This document shows positions 52,113 through 61,461 of a stretch of DNA of 64,000 nt, one piece after another (positions within the stretch are counted from its first letter, which is position 1; each line of letters opens with the position of its first letter). Position numbers and translations under genes: made by a program. The notes under the pieces are model-generated. The model had not been told where the DNA came from. It searched no databases and was given only the letters and a program-made list of their open reading frames with translations. This DNA is from CADEDH01 sp039029735 (GTDB taxonomy: Bacteria; Actinomycetota; Acidimicrobiia; Acidimicrobiales; SZUA-35): positions 1-64,000 of the forward strand of contig JBCCFL010000035.1 in NCBI GenBank assembly GCA_039029735.1, in the 5' to 3' direction.

Positions 52113-52195
52113 GGGGCCGAACCTACTGCTCGGCCTCCCGGCGAGACCAGAATCCCGGTCGGACGAGCCTGGCCAATGGCCTAGCGTTGGCAGCC

Positions 52196-52723
52196 ATGTC
52201 TAGGGTCGTCGCAAGCGAGCCGCCGCACATCCCGAACAATGGCGACGAGCGCGTCCTCCTTCTCGCCTTCCTGCAGTTCTACCGGGCCGCGCTTCTCGAT
52301 CGCGCCGCAGGGCTCGACGCCGAACAGCTGCGGCGGCCTCTCGCGCCCAGCCGGCTCACCCTCATCGGCCTGATCGGCCACATGACCTACGTCGAATACA
52401 TCTGGTTCCGGACCCGGCTCACGGGCGAGGCCATGCCGGAGGTGTATGACACCCTCGACTGGGACGCCGACCGCGACGCGGAGATGACCCGAGCCGAGGC
52501 GATGGCGCCCGAGGCCGTCGTGGCCGAGTATCGGGCTGCGGTCCGCGAGGCCGACGATCGCATCGCCGCGGCTGATCTCGACACGGTGTCGGTCGAGCGG
52601 CCCGATGGCGAGGAGCCGTGGGACGTACGCTGGATCGTGATCCACATGATCGAGGAGTACGCCCGCCACTGCGGCCACGCCGACATCATCCGCGAGTCGA
52701 TCGACGGCGGCGTCGCGTCCTGA
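52196..52723 (+). CDS. DinB-family (DUF664) protein
   Basis: 175 residues, four-helix DinB bundle. The metal-binding histidines are in LTLIGLIGHMTYVEYIWF and VIHMIEEYARHCGHADIIRESIDG, which is the standard DUF664 ending. Members are often thiol (mycothiol) transferases or of unknown role. ATG 52196 chosen; a TTG at 52187 in frame is possible. It lies about 60 bases before the carboxylase beta subunit on the same strand, and may be cotranscribed. Confidence 0.83.
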   Translation: MSRVVASEPPHIPNNGDERVLLLAFLQFYRAALLDRAAGLDAEQLRRPLAPSRLTLIGLIGHMTYVEYIWFRTRLTGEAMPEVYDTLDWDADRDAEMTRAEAMAPEAVVAEYRAAVREADDRIAAADLDTVSVERPDGEEPWDVRWIVIHMIEEYARHCGHADIIRESIDGGVAS

Positions 52724-52781
52724 TCGCAATCGCGCCGCCGTCAACGTGACCGGCGCAGCGGGAGCGTCTATACCGGTCGCC

Positions 52782-54407
52782 GTGGCTGTGCTTCGCTCGA
52801 CCATCGACACCACGTCGGACGCGTTCGTCCAGAACCGGGCCGACATGTTGGAACAGCTGGAGATCATTGATCAGCTCCAGCAGGAGGCCGCCGCCGGAGG
52901 CGGGCCCAAGGCCATGGACCGGCTCCGGAGCCGGGGCAAGCTCCCTGTTCGGGAGCGGATCGCGGCGGTGGTCGATCCCGACTCGCCGTTCTATGAGATC
53001 AGCTCGCTCGCCGCCTACTGCTCGGACTACACCGTCGGCGCTGGCCTCGTGATGGGCGTCGGGGTGATCGCCGGCACCGAGTGCATGATCATGGGCAACG
53101 ACCCCACCGTGCTCGGCGGCGCCATCACGAGCTTCTCGGGCAAGAAGATCATGCGGGCGATCGAAATCGCCCGCGACAACCGGCTGCCATACGTGCAGTT
53201 CGTGGAGTCGGCGGGCGGGGACCTGCGGGGCAACGACGATCCCGAACGGCAGATGCGTGAACAGCTCGTGCACTTCGCCGAGTCGGGCCGGCTGTTCTAT
53301 GACGTGACCGAGCTGTCGAAGTACGGGATCCCCTCGGTTGCGGTGGTCTTTGGATCCTCGACTGCTGGTGGTGCGTACCAACCCGGCATGAGCGACTACA
53401 ACATCTTCATCCGCGAGCGATCGAAGGTGTTCCTCGGCGGTCCGCCGTTGGTGCAGATGGCGACCGGTGAGATCTCCGACGATGAGACGCTCGGCGGCGC
53501 CCAGATGCACGCCGAGACCTCGGGCCTCGCCGACTACCTCGCCGAGGACGAGCTCGATGCCCTGCGGATCTGTCGCGAGGTGGTGGCCCACCTCAACCAC
53601 CGCAAGCGTGGCTATGGGCCCACCCGCTCCTCGGTTGCCCCTCAAGAGGATCCGGAGGAGCTCCTCGGGCTCATGGCACGAGACCTGCACCAGCCGATCG
53701 ACGTGCGTGAGGTGATCGCCCGCATCGCCGATGGCTCGGAGTTCGAGGAGTTCAAGGGCCGCTACGGCACCACGATCGTGTGCGGCTGGGCGTGGGTGCA
53801 CGGCTACCCCGTCGGGATCCTCGGGAACAACGGGCCGTTGTTCTCCGAGAGCTCCGAGAAGGCAACGCAGTTCATCCAGCTGTGCAACCAGCAGGACATT
53901 CCGCTGGTGTTCCTGCAGAACATTACCGGCTACATGGTTGGCAAGGACTTCGAACACGGCGGCATCGTCAAGAACGGCTCGAAGATGATCAACGCCGTGT
54001 CGAACTCGATGGTGCCCCACATCACGGTGATCCTCGGATCGAGCTACGGCGCCGGCAACTACGGGATGTCGGGTCGGGCGTTCAACACCCGATTCACGTA
54101 CCTGTGGCCCACCGCCAAGATCGCCATCATGGGCCCCAAACAGATCGCAGGTGTGATGTCGCTCGTGCGTCGGGGCCAGGCCGCCCGAAAGGGCGTCGAC
54201 TTCGACGAGGAGGCCGACGCCGCCATCACCGCCTCGGTCGAGCACTACCACGAGCTCGGTTCGCTGGCCCTCCACGCCACCGGCCGGGTGAGCGACGACG
54301 GCATCATCGACCCCCGCGATACCCGCGACGTGATCGCGATGTCGCTGTCGGTGTGCCACAACAACGATGTCAAGGGAGCGGAGGGGTTCGGTGTCTTCCG
54401 GATGTAG
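52782..54407 (+). CDS. Methylcrotonyl-/geranyl-CoA carboxylase-type carboxyltransferase (beta) subunit
   Basis: 541 residues. Close in pattern to MCC/GCC beta: VLRSTIDTTSDAFVQNRADM start, MDRLRSRGKLPVRERI, FGSSTAGGAYQPGMSDYNIFI, GGAQMHAETSGLADY, QNITGYMVGKDFEHGGIVKNG and ILGSSYGAGNYGMSGRAF, the last two being acyl-CoA/biotin loops. GTG 52782 reproduces the usual N-terminus; GTG 52746 and 52788 are alternatives, none with a strong ribosome-binding site. It overlaps the biotin carboxylase gene by 17 nt, so the two subunits are coupled. AtuA-like neighbour hints at geranyl-CoA; leucine catabolism is the other option. Confidence 0.9.
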   Translation: MAVLRSTIDTTSDAFVQNRADMLEQLEIIDQLQQEAAAGGGPKAMDRLRSRGKLPVRERIAAVVDPDSPFYEISSLAAYCSDYTVGAGLVMGVGVIAGTECMIMGNDPTVLGGAITSFSGKKIMRAIEIARDNRLPYVQFVESAGGDLRGNDDPERQMREQLVHFAESGRLFYDVTELSKYGIPSVAVVFGSSTAGGAYQPGMSDYNIFIRERSKVFLGGPPLVQMATGEISDDETLGGAQMHAETSGLADYLAEDELDALRICREVVAHLNHRKRGYGPTRSSVAPQEDPEELLGLMARDLHQPIDVREVIARIADGSEFEEFKGRYGTTIVCGWAWVHGYPVGILGNNGPLFSESSEKATQFIQLCNQQDIPLVFLQNITGYMVGKDFEHGGIVKNGSKMINAVSNSMVPHITVILGSSYGAGNYGMSGRAFNTRFTYLWPTAKIAIMGPKQIAGVMSLVRRGQAARKGVDFDEEADAAITASVEHYHELGSLALHATGRVSDDGIIDPRDTRDVIAMSLSVCHNNDVKGAEGFGVFRM

Positions 54408-56394
54408 CCGGGTGCTGGTGGCCAACCGGGGCGAGATCGCGCGCCGGGTGTTCGCCACCGCACGAGAGATGGGCCTCGGAACCGTGGCCGTGTATTCCGA
54501 CGGCGATGCCGACGCCCCATTCGTGGCCGAGGCCGATCAGGCCGTTGCGCTGGGCGGCACCACCGCCGCCGAGAGCTACCTCGACCAGGCCAAGATTCTC
54601 GATGCAGCCCGTCGGGCGGGGGCCGATGCCATCCACCCGGGGTACGGGTTCTTGTCGGAGAATGCCGGCTTCGCCCAGGCCGTGACCGACGCTGGCCTGA
54701 CCTGGATCGGCCCGTCGCCCATGGCCATCGCCGCGATGGGCGACAAGTTGGCGGCCAAGGAGCGGATGGTCGCCGCTGGCGTACCCACACTGCCGTCGGT
54801 CCCCATCACCGACGGGCTCGACCTGGCCGCTGCTGCGACCGACATCGGCTACCCGGTGCTCGTCAAGGCATCGGCCGGTGGTGGGGGCAAGGGCATGCGC
54901 GTCGTGGCGTCGGAGGCCGAACTCGTCGACGCCGTGGCCGGCGCCCAGCGGGAGGCGGAGGCGTCGTTCGGTGACGGCACCGTCTTCCTGGAGAAGTACC
55001 TCGAGGCACCCCGCCATGTGGAGATCCAGGTGCTCGGCGACACCCACGGCACGGTGGTGCACGTGTTCGAGCGGGAGTGTTCGATCCAGCGCCGCCACCA
55101 GAAGATCATCGAGGAGGCGCCGAGCCCCGGCATCACGGCCGCGCTGCGTGAACAGATGGGCGCGGCCGCTGTCGCCGCCGCCACGGCCATCGAGTATCAC
55201 TCAGCCGGCACGGTGGAGTTCCTGGTCGACGGCCCGGTCGGCGGCGATCAGTCGTTCTATTTCCTGGAGATCAACACCCGGTTGCAGGTGGAGCACCCTG
55301 TCACCGAGGAAGTGACTGGCCTCGATCTCGTGCGAGAGCAGATTCTCGTTGCCAACGGCCTGCCCCTCGCATTCACCCAGGGTGATCTCGCCATCGACGG
55401 TCACGCCGTGGAGGCCCGGCTCTACGCCGAGGATCCAACCAACGGATTCCTCCCGGCAACCGGCACGCTCACGGCCTTCGACGATGCGGATGACCCCGAG
55501 ATTCGCCTGGACACCGGCGTGGAGACGGGATCGGTGGTCGGTGTCGACTTCGATCCGATGCTGGCCAAGGTGATCGCCCATGGCCCCACAAGGCAAGAGG
55601 CTGCGCTGAAGCTGGCACTCGCCCTCGAGCGGATGACGATCGTGGGGGTCACCACCAACCGCGACTTCCTGGTCGACGCCCTCCGTCATCCGGAGTTCCT
55701 CGCTGGCGACACCACCACCGACTTCATCGACCGCACCGGCCTCCTGGCCGACGCCGACGCCGACGACCCGGCGGAACGCGCCCGCCTGCTGGCGGCCCTC
55801 GTGATGGTACGGCAACACCACCACCGGGCAGGGGCCGGAGCCCTGGCCTTCATGCGCTCGGGGTATCGCAACTCGGTGATGCCAGCTGAGCAGGCCTCGT
55901 TCACCGTCGGCGGCTCCGAGGTCGCAGTGACATACCGGTCACGCCGTGACGGCACCTTCGAGGTGACTGTGGACGGCCACGACGACGTACTGGTCGCCCG
56001 TCCCGCAGGCGATCTCGACGATCCCGTCGGGGCACCGATCGAGATCGACGGCCTCCGATCGACCTACCTCGTCATCAACGACGGAGCGCACTGGCACGTG
56101 CAAGGGCCGAGCGGTCGGCTCGACGCCGTCGAGCAGTCGCGTTTCCCCGACCCGGGCGGCGAAGCTGTGGCTGGCGGCCAGTTGGCCCCGATGCCCGGAG
56201 CCGTGCGGGTGGTGGGCGTCACCGTCGGTGACGTGGTCGAACCCGGTCAGACGCTCGTGGTGATCGAGGCCATGAAGATGGAGCACACCGTCACAGCACC
56301 CGAAGCGGCGACGGTCACCGACGTGCGCTGCGCGGTGGGTGATCAGGTCGACAACGGTGCCGTGCTGGTCGTACTCGACGCTGTTGACGGCTGA
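54391..56394 (+). CDS. Biotin carboxylase/BCCP (alpha) subunit of acyl-CoA carboxylase
   Basis: 667 residues, the usual length for MCC/GCC/LiuD alpha chains. N-terminal biotin carboxylase: VLVANRGEIARRVFATARE, IHPGYGFLSENAGFAQAV, ATP-grasp glycine loop VKASAGGGGKGMRVV, ECSIQRRHQKIIEEAPSP, and EINTRLQVEHPVTEEVTGLDLV. A middle domain follows, then BCCP with the biotinylation motif VIEAMKMEHTVTAPE near residue 628. GTG 54391 is 4 nt after GGAGGGG and overlaps the beta subunit gene. Uses bicarbonate and ATP to carboxylate biotin for transfer by the beta subunit. It could also serve the orphan beta subunit at 3216-4766. Confidence 0.92.
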   Translation: MSSGCSRVLVANRGEIARRVFATAREMGLGTVAVYSDGDADAPFVAEADQAVALGGTTAAESYLDQAKILDAARRAGADAIHPGYGFLSENAGFAQAVTDAGLTWIGPSPMAIAAMGDKLAAKERMVAAGVPTLPSVPITDGLDLAAAATDIGYPVLVKASAGGGGKGMRVVASEAELVDAVAGAQREAEASFGDGTVFLEKYLEAPRHVEIQVLGDTHGTVVHVFERECSIQRRHQKIIEEAPSPGITAALREQMGAAAVAAATAIEYHSAGTVEFLVDGPVGGDQSFYFLEINTRLQVEHPVTEEVTGLDLVREQILVANGLPLAFTQGDLAIDGHAVEARLYAEDPTNGFLPATGTLTAFDDADDPEIRLDTGVETGSVVGVDFDPMLAKVIAHGPTRQEAALKLALALERMTIVGVTTNRDFLVDALRHPEFLAGDTTTDFIDRTGLLADADADDPAERARLLAALVMVRQHHHRAGAGALAFMRSGYRNSVMPAEQASFTVGGSEVAVTYRSRRDGTFEVTVDGHDDVLVARPAGDLDDPVGAPIEIDGLRSTYLVINDGAHWHVQGPSGRLDAVEQSRFPDPGGEAVAGGQLAPMPGAVRVVGVTVGDVVEPGQTLVVIEAMKMEHTVTAPEAATVTDVRCAVGDQVDNGAVLVVLDAVDG

Positions 56395-56408
56395 CCCACC
56401 AGGTTTGA

Positions 56409-57380
56409 TCAGGCCGAAGAACGGCCGGACGCCTCCGACATGGCTGCTGCTCGGGCCCTGGGCCAGAACGGGGCACATGCTTGGCTGAGGAACACCCGGT
56501 ACACCGGGGCGTCGGTGTCGAACTCGTGTGGCACGCTCGAGTCGACCAGACCAACGGGGACCACCTCGTCCACCGGCGGATGGAATGTCCCGAAGATGCG
56601 GTCCCAGATGATCAGAACGCCGCCGAAGTTGCAGTTGTGGTGTTCCGGAAGGGTGGAGTGGTGCAGCCGGTGGACGTCTGGGGTGGTGACCACTGCGCTG
56701 AGGAAACCGGGCTTCAGGCGGGTGTCGGCGTGGTGGTAGTAGCCCGCCGCAGCCCGAATCACGAGCCAGGGCACGAAACCGAGAAGGTAGTCCGGTCCAA
56801 TGATCAGGAATGGCAGGATGCGGCACATCCGGGCGAAGTAGTGGTCGAGCACATGCTGACGCCGAGCTGTGAGCGGCCCGAAGGCTCGCTCACTGTGGTG
56901 GATCTCGTGAAGGCGCCAGAGCGCAGGAACGCTGTGCCGTAGGCGGTGGCTCCAGTAGTTGGTGAAGTCTGCCGCGACGAAGGCGAGCAACCCGACAGCA
57001 ACGGTGGAGAGCGCGAACGGTGCTCCGATCACAGGCTGTCGCTCGACACCGAACAGCGTCAGCGGTACGACGCCGGGTACGAGGAGCACGATCGCAACGA
57101 TCGGGATCTCGAAGACCGACATCCTCGCGGCCGCCCACATCGCGTTGAGCGCCAGCGATCGACGGTTCTCAGGATCGTTCCATCCCAGCGGGGCCAGCCT
57201 GATGAGCACCAGAACGAGCAGCAGCGGAGCGAGGGCTCCAGCAGCGAGCCGGAGGTCGACAAAGACGGCGACACCGGCAGCGACGGCCGCCAGCGTCAGA
57301 ATCCGAGCCACGCGATTCGGAATGACCATCAGCGCCAGATAGAGCGCCGGTGTCAATGCTGCGAGGTACTGCAGTCCCAT
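56409..57380 (-). CDS. Sterol desaturase/fatty acid hydroxylase-family membrane enzyme
   Basis: 323 residues, integral membrane di-iron enzyme. Several membrane helices (residues 1-70 and 85-135) precede the histidine boxes: NYWSHRLRHSVPALWRLHEIHHSERAFG (HxxxH and HxxHH) and VVTTPDVHRLHHSTLPEHHNCNFG (HxxHH), plus RRQHVLDHYF. Such enzymes hydroxylate or desaturate lipids with O2. The typical C-terminal WDRIFGTFHPP is present. Convergent with the carboxylase alpha gene, 14 nt away. It lies 9 nt downstream of lgt and is probably cotranscribed with it. Substrate unknown. Confidence 0.88.
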   Translation of the reverse strand: MGLQYLAALTPALYLALMVIPNRVARILTLAAVAAGVAVFVDLRLAAGALAPLLLVLVLIRLAPLGWNDPENRRSLALNAMWAAARMSVFEIPIVAIVLLVPGVVPLTLFGVERQPVIGAPFALSTVAVGLLAFVAADFTNYWSHRLRHSVPALWRLHEIHHSERAFGPLTARRQHVLDHYFARMCRILPFLIIGPDYLLGFVPWLVIRAAAGYYHHADTRLKPGFLSAVVTTPDVHRLHHSTLPEHHNCNFGGVLIIWDRIFGTFHPPVDEVVPVGLVDSSVPHEFDTDAPVYRVFLSQACAPFWPRARAAAMSEASGRSSA

Positions 57381-57389
57381 GCCTGTGGC

Positions 57390-58289
57390 TCAGGCGTCGA
57401 CCGGGTCGGTGCTCCGGTCGTCGGCGTCGTCACCGTCGCCGTCCGACTCATCGGCGTCGTCGGCATCGAGGTCGAGCACGGCCGGTTGGCGTTCGTCCGC
57501 CGACGCCCATCCATACCGCACGAGGTAGAAGGCAGCCGCTGCGATGTAGGCCCCCATGGCCCAGATGTGGAGCCGGATGCCGAGGAAGTCGTTCACCGGA
57601 TCGATGCGGAACAGCTCGATCCACGTACGACCGATGGCGTAGCCGATGAGGTACACCGCAAACAGGGCGCCTGGCTTGAGCCAGCCCTTGCGGTCGATCC
57701 ACAACAGGAATCCGAGCAGGGCGATGTTCCACAGGATCTCGTAGGCGAACGTGGGGTGGAACAACTCGAACTGCTCATAGCCCGCCAGGCGATGGGCTTC
57801 GTCGATTTCGAGGCCCCAGGGCAGGTCGGTGGGCCGGCCGTACAACTCCTGGTTGAACCAGTTGCCGAAGCGGCCGATGATCTGGCCCAGCGGAAGGCCG
57901 AGGGCGACGGCGGTGAACACCGGCGGCATTGGCACGTTCTCTCGGCGCAGGCGCCACACCCCGACAAGCGCTCCCAGCGCCACACCGCCAGGGATCCCGA
58001 GCCCGCCTTCCCAGAGCCGGACTGCCGAGCCGAGATCATCGGAGAAGCGGCCCCAGTTGGTGGCCACGTAGTAGATGCGGGCCCCGATGAGGGCTGCGGG
58101 CATCACCCAGATCGCCAGATTCGGGATGATCTCGGGGTCGATCCCATCCTTCGCCACCCGCCGTGAGGCGAGCCAAACGCCGGCCAGAACCCCCAAGGCG
58201 ATCAAAAAGCCGTACGCTCGCAGGTCGAGCGGTCCTATCGAGATCCCGTTGCTCGGTGGGCTGGGGATCGATGCGATGAGCGAGTACAT
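57390..58289 (-). CDS. lgt: Prolipoprotein diacylglyceryl transferase
   Basis: 299 residues, polytopic membrane protein (about seven helices) that transfers diacylglycerol to lipobox cysteines of prolipoproteins, such as the amine oxidase at 31105-32280. The signature GRFGNWFNQELYGRPTDLPW is intact, with WEGGLGIPGGVALG preceding it and HPTFAYEILWNIALL after. A 45-residue acidic tail (DLDADDADESDGDGDDADD) extends the C-terminus. ATG 58289 is the natural start (MYSLIASIPSPP). Divergent from the sulfotransferase gene. Confidence 0.93.
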   Translation of the reverse strand: MYSLIASIPSPPSNGISIGPLDLRAYGFLIALGVLAGVWLASRRVAKDGIDPEIIPNLAIWVMPAALIGARIYYVATNWGRFSDDLGSAVRLWEGGLGIPGGVALGALVGVWRLRRENVPMPPVFTAVALGLPLGQIIGRFGNWFNQELYGRPTDLPWGLEIDEAHRLAGYEQFELFHPTFAYEILWNIALLGFLLWIDRKGWLKPGALFAVYLIGYAIGRTWIELFRIDPVNDFLGIRLHIWAMGAYIAAAAFYLVRYGWASADERQPAVLDLDADDADESDGDGDDADDRSTDPVDA

Positions 58290-58364
58290 CGTCGTAAGTG
58301 CTCCTCGGTGGCTCAGCGTGGGGCAGCTGCCAGTCGGGGTCAGAGTACAGTAGAGAAGGCACGT

Positions 58365-59579
58365 ATGGGATCAAACATTCCCCCGGGGTACCCCCCAGCG
58401 CACATGCGGGCACTCGCTCGCCTGGGGCAGCCCCTTCGGGGTCTGGCCCTCCGTCGCTATCCCTCGGCCGAGGAACTGATGGCTCGGGCGTGCAAGGCAA
58501 CGGGCCTCGACGACTTCGGCCCCGGCGCCGTGCACGATCCTCTCCACGCCCTGCTGGAGCCGATGCGCCACGACTCGTCGATGACGGCGATCGGCCTCTT
58601 CGCCTGGCCCAACATGCTCCAGCAGCTGCTCACGAGCCGCCTACAGGTCGTCGCCCACCGCAAGGCCCACCCCGAGCTGGCCGACATGGAATTGCGGCGC
58701 CCGATCATCATCACGGGCATGCCCCGCACGGGAACCACCCTGCTCTACAACCTGCTCGCCTCGATCCCAGGGGCCCGCCCTCTGATGGGCTGGGAGAGCA
58801 TGGACCCGTTCCCCGACCATCGCCTGGCGCTGCGCCGGGCCCGGTACTGGGCCTGGGTCACGTTCGTGAACGCCACGATCCCGCAGCTGAAGACGATCCA
58901 CACCCTCGACCCCCACGGGCCCGACGAGGGGCTGGAGCTGATGGATCGCACGCTTCACTCGTTCAACTTCATGCTCTACAACTACGACTACAACGACTGG
59001 TTGTTGGAGCGCACCGACCGGGAGATGGTTGAGGCTTGGCAGGTGTGGCGCTATCAGCTGCAGATGTTGCAGGCCAGCGGGCCCGATGGGTACTGGGTGC
59101 TGAAGGCGCCCACCTACATGGGGCTGTTCCCAACCGTCGATGCACTGGTGCCGAATGCGCGGTACGTGATGACCCACCGCGATCTGCACAATGCCCTGCC
59201 GTCTGCGATGTCGCTCGTCACCGTGGTGGGTGCCGCCATGCGCTATCCGGGCCAGCAGGTGCCACTCCCCCGCTTCGTTGATCGCATGACGGAGATGGCG
59301 AACCAGACTCGCAAGCAGATCGAGCAGCGCCCGAACGTGCAGGTGTTGTACCCCGAGTTCATCGCCGATCCGGCCGCGTCGGTACGCCAGATCCTCACCA
59401 CGTTTGGCGAGGAGATCCCTGACGACCTCGACGCCAGGGTGGCGACGCACCTGGCGGCCCACCCGCAGCACAAGAACGGCCGGCACGACTACCGGCTGGA
59501 GCGGTTCGGGCTCGAACAGGACGACCTGGAGCCCTACGCCGCCGACTACGCCCGCGATCTCGGCCTCGACCGCTACTAG
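58365..59579 (+). CDS. Sulfotransferase-family protein
   Basis: 404 residues. The PAPS 5'-phosphosulfate loop is clear (IIITGMPRTGTTLLYNLLAS near residue 128), as is WVLKAPTYMGLFPTVDALVP followed by MTHRDLHNALPSAMSLV, matching the 3'-phosphate binding strand of the bacterial sulfotransferase_3 group. It would transfer sulfate from PAPS to a hydroxyl of a lipid, steroid or small molecule. ATG 58365 has GAAGG 6 nt upstream. Convergent with the SDR gene, 11 nt away. No PAPS synthesis genes in the window. Confidence 0.87.
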   Translation: MGSNIPPGYPPAHMRALARLGQPLRGLALRRYPSAEELMARACKATGLDDFGPGAVHDPLHALLEPMRHDSSMTAIGLFAWPNMLQQLLTSRLQVVAHRKAHPELADMELRRPIIITGMPRTGTTLLYNLLASIPGARPLMGWESMDPFPDHRLALRRARYWAWVTFVNATIPQLKTIHTLDPHGPDEGLELMDRTLHSFNFMLYNYDYNDWLLERTDREMVEAWQVWRYQLQMLQASGPDGYWVLKAPTYMGLFPTVDALVPNARYVMTHRDLHNALPSAMSLVTVVGAAMRYPGQQVPLPRFVDRMTEMANQTRKQIEQRPNVQVLYPEFIADPAASVRQILTTFGEEIPDDLDARVATHLAAHPQHKNGRHDYRLERFGLEQDDLEPYAADYARDLGLDRY

Positions 59580-59590
59580 CGGCCACGGCG

Positions 59591-60367
59591 TCAGCCGCGA
59601 CCAACGAAGGGCATGTTCGTGGCCATCACGGTCATGAACAACACGTTCGACTCGAGCGGCAGGTCCGCCATGTACCGCACGGCGCGGCCGACGTCGTCCA
59701 CGTCCATACGGGGCTCGATCTGCATCGAGCCATCGGCCTGGGGCACCCCCTGTGCCATCCGGTCGGTCATCGGAGTCGCGGCGTTGCCGATGTCGATCTG
59801 CCCGCAGGCAATGCCGTAGGGCCTGCCGTCGAGCGCCAGCGACTTCGTGAGGCCGGTGATGGCGTGTTTGGTCGACGTGTAGGGCGCACTCATCGGCCGC
59901 GGTGTCTCGGCCGAGATCGAGCCGTTGTTGATGATCCGGCCACCGCCCGGTTGTTGGGTGACCATCATGGCGAACGCAGCACGGGCGCAGAGGAACGATC
60001 CGGTGAGGTTCACGTCGACGACGTGTTGCCACTCGGCCAGCGACAGTTCGTGGAACGGCTTCGGGGCCGAGCCGGTCCCGGCGTTGTTGAACAGCAGGTC
60101 AACCCGCCCGAACTGATCGTCGGTGGCGGCGAACAGCGCCGTCACGTCACTCTCCTGGGCCACGTCGGTCGGCACCTCGAGCACCTGGCCGCTGATGGCG
60201 CCGGCCGCCTCGGCTTCGGCTCGGGCCTCGGCCAACAGTTCGGCCCGGCGACCGGCGAGCACGAGGGCCCAGCCGTCGGCCGCGAGTGCCCGGGTGACGG
60301 CGCGACCGACGCCGGTGCCGGCTCCGGTCACCACGGCAACGGGACCACTCGGGGTGGTGCCACTCAT
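59591..60367 (-). CDS. SDR-family NAD(P)-dependent oxidoreductase
   Basis: 258 residues, classical SDR: VAVVTGAGTGVGRAVTRALAADG, VLAGRRAELLAEARAEAE (suggests NADP), NNAGTGSAPKPFHELS, NNGSISAETPRPMSAPYTSTKHA with Ser-Tyr-Lys, then CGQIDIGNAATPMT. ATG 60367 overlaps the stop of the upstream acyl-CoA dehydrogenase (ATGA). Third gene of a tightly coupled set with two dehydrogenases, opposite a FadD3-like ligase, so it probably oxidises a 3-hydroxyacyl-CoA or a ring alcohol. Confidence 0.88.
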   Translation of the reverse strand: MSGTTPSGPVAVVTGAGTGVGRAVTRALAADGWALVLAGRRAELLAEARAEAEAAGAISGQVLEVPTDVAQESDVTALFAATDDQFGRVDLLFNNAGTGSAPKPFHELSLAEWQHVVDVNLTGSFLCARAAFAMMVTQQPGGGRIINNGSISAETPRPMSAPYTSTKHAITGLTKSLALDGRPYGIACGQIDIGNAATPMTDRMAQGVPQADGSMQIEPRMDVDDVGRAVRYMADLPLESNVLFMTVMATNMPFVGRG

Positions 60368-61461
60368 GATGCGATGAGCGGGTAGAGCCCGTCGGGCCCG
60401 GCGGCTTCGGCCATCCGGCCCACCGCCGAGCGCCACTCCCCTGGCGTCGCGAACTCGTGGCGCCACGACCACAGCCGGCGCGACAGGTGATGGAGCGCAT
60501 ACTCCTGGGTCATGCCCATCGCGCCGTGGGCCTGGTGGGCCCAGCGCGTTGCGGTGCTGGCCACCTCCTCGGTCACCGCTCTGGCGGCGGCGATCTGGAA
60601 CCCGGCGCCGAGCACATCCACCTCGGCATGGGCGGCGGCCACCGTTGCGGCCATGGAGGCCAAGGCGGCGTCCTGGGCTCCCCACACCAGATGCTGCTGG
60701 ACGGCCTGGAAGCGTGACACGGGCCGGCCGAACTGATGCCGCTGGTCGGTGTAGTCGACGGTGAGGCGGCTCATGGCCTCCAATGCACCAGCCATGGCGG
60801 CCGTGCGCCCGAGCGCACCCCGCAGCCGGAGTTGGTCACCGACCCTGGGGTGGTCGACGGGAGCCACCCGGTCGATGGGAATCCGCACGTCCCGCACGTG
60901 CACGGTGGGCCGGGGTTCGCCCGCGACGTTGGCCATTGACGCAATGACCACTTCGCCCGGTAGTACCGAGGCCACCATCTGGGCACCGCGAACGGGTATC
61001 AGCACGGCGATCCGGTCGGCCTGCCCCGCCCAGGGCACGCGATGGGCGTCGCCGTTGATCACGAGATCGGCACCGTCGAGGCGGCCTTCGAGGGTGTCGG
61101 CCGAGGTGCCGGGAACCACCGTGACGGGACCATCAGGCAGTTCGAGGCCAGCTTCGGTGAGCAACCATCCCCCGGTGAGCATCGTTTCGGCGAGCGGAAT
61201 CGGAGCGGCGTGGGCACCGGCCAGGCGGATCACCTCGACGGCGTCGCGCAGGGTGCCGCCCGATCCGCCAGCCTCGACCGGAAGACCGATCCAGGGGTAG
61301 CCGGCCTCGGCGACGGACTGCCAGATCTCGGGGGCCCAGCCGGCCTCCTCGGCCGCCTGCACTGCGTCGAATGTGCACGTGTCGCTGAGGAGGCGCGTGA
61401 CCGAGTCGATCAGCAGTGGGTCGACGCTGAAGTCCATCTCGGGTGTATCGGTCGCAGTCAT
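60364..61461 (-). CDS. Acyl-CoA dehydrogenase, second subunit of a coupled pair
   Basis: 365 residues, shorter and more divergent than its neighbour. Segments: GYPWIGLPVEAGGSGGTLRDAVEVI, HQFGRPVSRFQAVQQHLVW (FAD/subunit contacts), QAHGAMGMTQEYALHHLSRRL at the end. The middle beta domain is reduced. Coupled to the upstream acyl-CoA dehydrogenase by a 4-nt overlap, it looks like the partner in an alpha2beta2 enzyme of the FadE28-FadE29 type that acts on bulky steroid-like CoA esters; only one of the subunits usually carries all catalytic residues. Pairing is inferred from context. Confidence 0.85.
   Translation of the reverse strand: MTATDTPEMDFSVDPLLIDSVTRLLSDTCTFDAVQAAEEAGWAPEIWQSVAEAGYPWIGLPVEAGGSGGTLRDAVEVIRLAGAHAAPIPLAETMLTGGWLLTEAGLELPDGPVTVVPGTSADTLEGRLDGADLVINGDAHRVPWAGQADRIAVLIPVRGAQMVASVLPGEVVIASMANVAGEPRPTVHVRDVRIPIDRVAPVDHPRVGDQLRLRGALGRTAAMAGALEAMSRLTVDYTDQRHQFGRPVSRFQAVQQHLVWGAQDAALASMAATVAAAHAEVDVLGAGFQIAAARAVTEEVASTATRWAHQAHGAMGMTQEYALHHLSRRLWSWRHEFATPGEWRSAVGRMAEAAGPDGLYPLIAS

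Noticed and set aside
52686..54458. 590-codon minus-strand frame opposite the carboxylase beta subunit
   Set aside because: No recognisable domain; the plus-strand protein is a clear carboxyltransferase with full-length similarity.
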